Source: Micromonospora coriariae (lineage in GTDB: Bacteria > Actinomycetota > Actinomycetes > Mycobacteriales > Micromonosporaceae). Taken from it: 64,000 nucleotides of DNA. The position numbers were made by a program, and so were the translations under genes. How positions within the stretch are numbered: position 1 is the first letter of the stretch; each line of letters begins with the position of its first letter. Location of the stretch: positions 2,170,001-2,234,000 of the forward strand of contig NZ_LT607412.1 of the NCBI RefSeq assembly GCF_900091455.1, given 5' to 3'. The notes under the pieces were generated by a model. That model saw only the letters and a program-made list of their open reading frames with translations, had not been told where the DNA came from and made no database searches. Positions 62,092-64,000 of this stretch are shown in pieces.

Positions 62092-63939
62092 ATGGCAGGA
62101 GCAGCAGCGGAACACCGCCGGCTCGCCACCGTCGTGGAGAGCTGGCTGGGGCGCCCGGTCCTGATCGTCGGCGACGCCATGTTGGACGAATGGCGGTTCG
62201 CCGACTCCGACCGGCTCTGCCGGGAGGCGCCCGCCCCGGTCCTCACTCTGCGGCGGCGGATCTCCGCCGCCGGCGGGGCCGCGAACACCGCAGTCAACGT
62301 CGCCACCCTCGGTGGACGGGCAGTGCTGGTGGCACCGGTCGGCGCCGACGTCGCCGGTGACGAACTGCACGACTGTCTGGACCGCGCCGGCGTCTGGGAC
62401 CGTACGGTCAACCAGCCCGGTCGACCCACCCCGGTGAAGCGGCGGATGCTGGCCGGCAACCAGATCCTGCTCCGGGAGGACTCCGGCGACCCGGACGACG
62501 CGCTCGCCCCGGACGGGGTGGGCCGGCTGCTCACCGCGCTGGACTGCGCCACCGAGGAGCTGCGCGCCGCCGCCGGCGGGGAGGCACCGACCCTGGTGGT
62601 CTGCGACTACGGCCTGGGCGCCCTGCCCGCGCCGGTGCGCGCCTGGCTGGTGGAGCAGCGGGAGCGCTACGCCACTGTCGCGCTGGACGCCCACGACCTG
62701 GCCGACTGGCGGGGGCTCGCACCGACCGTGGTCACGCCCAGCTTCGCCGAGGCGACCCGGCTGCTGGCCCGCGCCGGCGGCGCGACCCGCCCGACGGCCG
62801 GCGTCGAACTGCACCTGGAACACCCCGACAGCGACCCGGCTGACGGCCCGTCCGAGCTGAGCGTGGGTGCCGCCCCGGGTGGGGCGCGGGCCGACGCTGT
62901 CAGCGCCGGCACCATCCCGGACCCGACGCGGGCCGGCCATCCGGGACCGGTCGGCGAGCCGACGCTCAGCGAGGGCCAGGTGGCCCTCACCGGCGATGGA
63001 CTCAGCGTCACCGGCGCCGGCGTGACCGTGAACACCGAGGCCGGAGAGGGCGTCGACCGGGCGGTGCTGGCCGAGGCACGCCTTGCCGAGCTACGTGCGC
63101 ACACCGGCGCCGACGTGGTCGCGGTGACCCTGGACACCGAGGGCGCGGTGGTCGGCGGCGCCGACGGCGAGCCGCGGCGCAGCCACAGCACCCCGGTGCC
63201 GGCGAGCCACGCCGTGGGCGCCGGCGACGCGTACCTGGCGGCGATGACGCTGGCCCTGGCCGCCGACGCGCCGCTGCCCACCGCCGCCCAGCTCGCCCAA
63301 CTGGCGGCCACCATCACCGTGTCGGACACCGGCACCTGCGTGTGCCGGCGGGAGGATCTGCTCACCGCGCTCGACCAACCGCCGGAGACCACCGGGCACC
63401 CGGTGCTCGTCGGCACCGACGAGCTGGACGCGATAGTCGCCGAGTATCGCGACGCCGGACGGTCGGTGGTGTTCACCAACGGCTGCTTCGACGTACTGCA
63501 CCGGGGGCACGTGCGCTACCTGGAGCAGGCCCGCGCCCTGGGCGACCTGCTCATCGTGGCGGTCAACTCGGACGGCAGCGTACGTCGGTTGAAGGGGGCG
63601 GACCGTCCGGTCAACCCGGTCGAGGACCGGGGCGCCCTGCTCGCCGCGCTGTCCTGCGTGGACCACGTGGTGATCTTCGAGGAGGACTCGCCCGCCGCGC
63701 TGATCGAGGCGGTCCGGCCGGACGTGTACGTCAAGGGCGGGGACTACCCACCGGAGCTGGTGCCCGAGGCGCCGCTGGTGCGCCGGCTGGGCGGCCAGGT
63801 GCGCACCCTGGGGTACGTGCCGGACCGGTCCACCTCCGCGATCATCGAGCGGATCCGGTCACACAGTCAGGACCGGGAGCCCGACCGTACGTCGCACGGC
63901 CATGATCCGTCGCTCAGCACCCGTACCCGAACGTCGTGA
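62092..63939 (+). CDS. hldE: bifunctional heptose-7-P kinase / heptose-1-P adenylyltransferase (RfaE type)
   Basis: A 615-residue fusion. The N-terminal PfkB/ribokinase domain includes RRISAAGGAANTAVNVATLG and the late VGAGDAYLAAM with the catalytic Asp. An insertion of about 90 residues (230-320), rich in Gly, Pro, Thr and Asp, splits the kinase. The C-terminal nucleotidyltransferase has FTNGCFDVLHRGHVRYL with the HxGH-type site and VKGGDYPPE. It would make ADP-heptose or an analogue. ATG at 62092 has GGGGAGG very close; a GTG at 62041 is the longer option. The next gene overlaps its stop (GTGA), so it opens an operon leaving the window. Confidence 0.88.
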   Translation: MAGAAAEHRRLATVVESWLGRPVLIVGDAMLDEWRFADSDRLCREAPAPVLTLRRRISAAGGAANTAVNVATLGGRAVLVAPVGADVAGDELHDCLDRAGVWDRTVNQPGRPTPVKRRMLAGNQILLREDSGDPDDALAPDGVGRLLTALDCATEELRAAAGGEAPTLVVCDYGLGALPAPVRAWLVEQRERYATVALDAHDLADWRGLAPTVVTPSFAEATRLLARAGGATRPTAGVELHLEHPDSDPADGPSELSVGAAPGGARADAVSAGTIPDPTRAGHPGPVGEPTLSEGQVALTGDGLSVTGAGVTVNTEAGEGVDRAVLAEARLAELRAHTGADVVAVTLDTEGAVVGGADGEPRRSHSTPVPASHAVGAGDAYLAAMTLALAADAPLPTAAQLAQLAATITVSDTGTCVCRREDLLTALDQPPETTGHPVLVGTDELDAIVAEYRDAGRSVVFTNGCFDVLHRGHVRYLEQARALGDLLIVAVNSDGSVRRLKGADRPVNPVEDRGALLAALSCVDHVVIFEEDSPAALIEAVRPDVYVKGGDYPPELVPEAPLVRRLGGQVRTLGYVPDRSTSAIIERIRSHSQDREPDRTSHGHDPSLSTRTRTS

Positions 63940-64000
63940 ACCGCCCACTCGACCTCGACACCGCGGAGGCGTTCCGCACCGAGCGGCTGGTCGACGTGCT
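63936..64000 (+). CDS. unidentified gene, 5' fragment
   Basis: The first 21 codons of a gene whose GTG overlaps the hldE stop (GTGA). It reads NRPLDLDTAEAFRTERLVDV. Too short to identify; coupling to hldE suggests a role in the same heptose or glycan route. Confidence 0.6.
   Translation, partial: MNRPLDLDTAEAFRTERLVDV

Overview
The window is 64 kb of very GC-rich chromosomal DNA with frequent GTG starts, GGAGG-type ribosome binding sites and many GTGA/ATGA stop-start overlaps. The gene content is actinobacterial: the futalosine menaquinone genes mqnB and mqnD, the FtsZ regulator SepH, SCO6745-, DUF3027-, DUF2530- and TIGR03089-type proteins, a bacterial XPB helicase, and Ku with LigD-type proteins. 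The order around mqnB, mqnD, the cold-shock gene and XPB resembles Streptomyces and Micromonosporaceae chromosomes. A Micromonospora-like organism is my best guess; this is inference, not proof. I see no rRNA, tRNA, CRISPR array, insertion sequence, prophage or recognisable secondary-metabolite cluster.

Layout. 1-8 kb: the end of an AI-2E-type transporter gene, an alpha/beta hydrolase, a GH65 disaccharide phosphorylase overlapping a beta-phosphoglucomutase, a hotdog thioesterase, a membrane protein and a MalK/MsiK-type ATPase. 8-14 kb: a four-gene cell-wall glycopolymer operon (ABC permease, ABC ATPase, CDP-alcohol phosphatidyltransferase fusion, and a GT2 plus CDP-glycerol glycerophosphotransferase fusion). 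14-23 kb: L-serine dehydratase, a PspC protein, a DUF4230 protein, a glutaryl-CoA-dehydrogenase-like enzyme, a nitroreductase, an aldose epimerase, an MFS exporter and pdxH. 22.6-27.6 kb: citrate synthase, serC, sepH and a 2'-5' RNA ligase. 27.7-31.5 kb: a marR-MFS pair, a purine permease and DUF2530.

31.5-43.6 kb: DUF3027, MFS, mqnB, an XRE-GNAT fusion, mqnD, a cold-shock protein, a HAD phosphatase, a helicase-associated protein, an L,D-transpeptidase and XPB. 43.6-48.5 kb: secreted proteins including an M43-like metalloprotease, an AhpD-like protein, TIGR03089 and a membrane protein. 48.5-51.5 kb: a DNA end-joining module in which LigD polymerase and ligase are separate polypeptides, divergent from Ku. 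51.5-64 kb: DUF4241, an FKBP isomerase, SCO6745, a HAD phosphatase, a quinone reductase, an acyl-CoA ligase, a Nudix hydrolase, a divergent aldo/keto reductase-TetR pair sharing a clear operator, a DHA2 drug exporter, and a bifunctional heptose kinase/adenylyltransferase that may open a glycan cluster beyond the window.

Most genes are ordinary chromosomal functions. The least explained features are intergenic. At least four unrelated families of palindromic elements occur: a 56-58 bp element in three copies (near 23.75, 27.7 and 61.96 kb), a nested 75-bp hairpin near 43.6 kb, a 189-bp inverted-repeat element near 35.7 kb, and a 13-bp-stem element near 16.04 kb. Some lie at gene ends and could terminate transcription, but two lie between divergent genes and cannot be simple terminators. 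I found no clear new multi-gene system; the best candidates for follow-up are these repeat families, the glycopolymer operon with its degenerate nucleotidyltransferase-like domain, and the interrupted heptose kinase.
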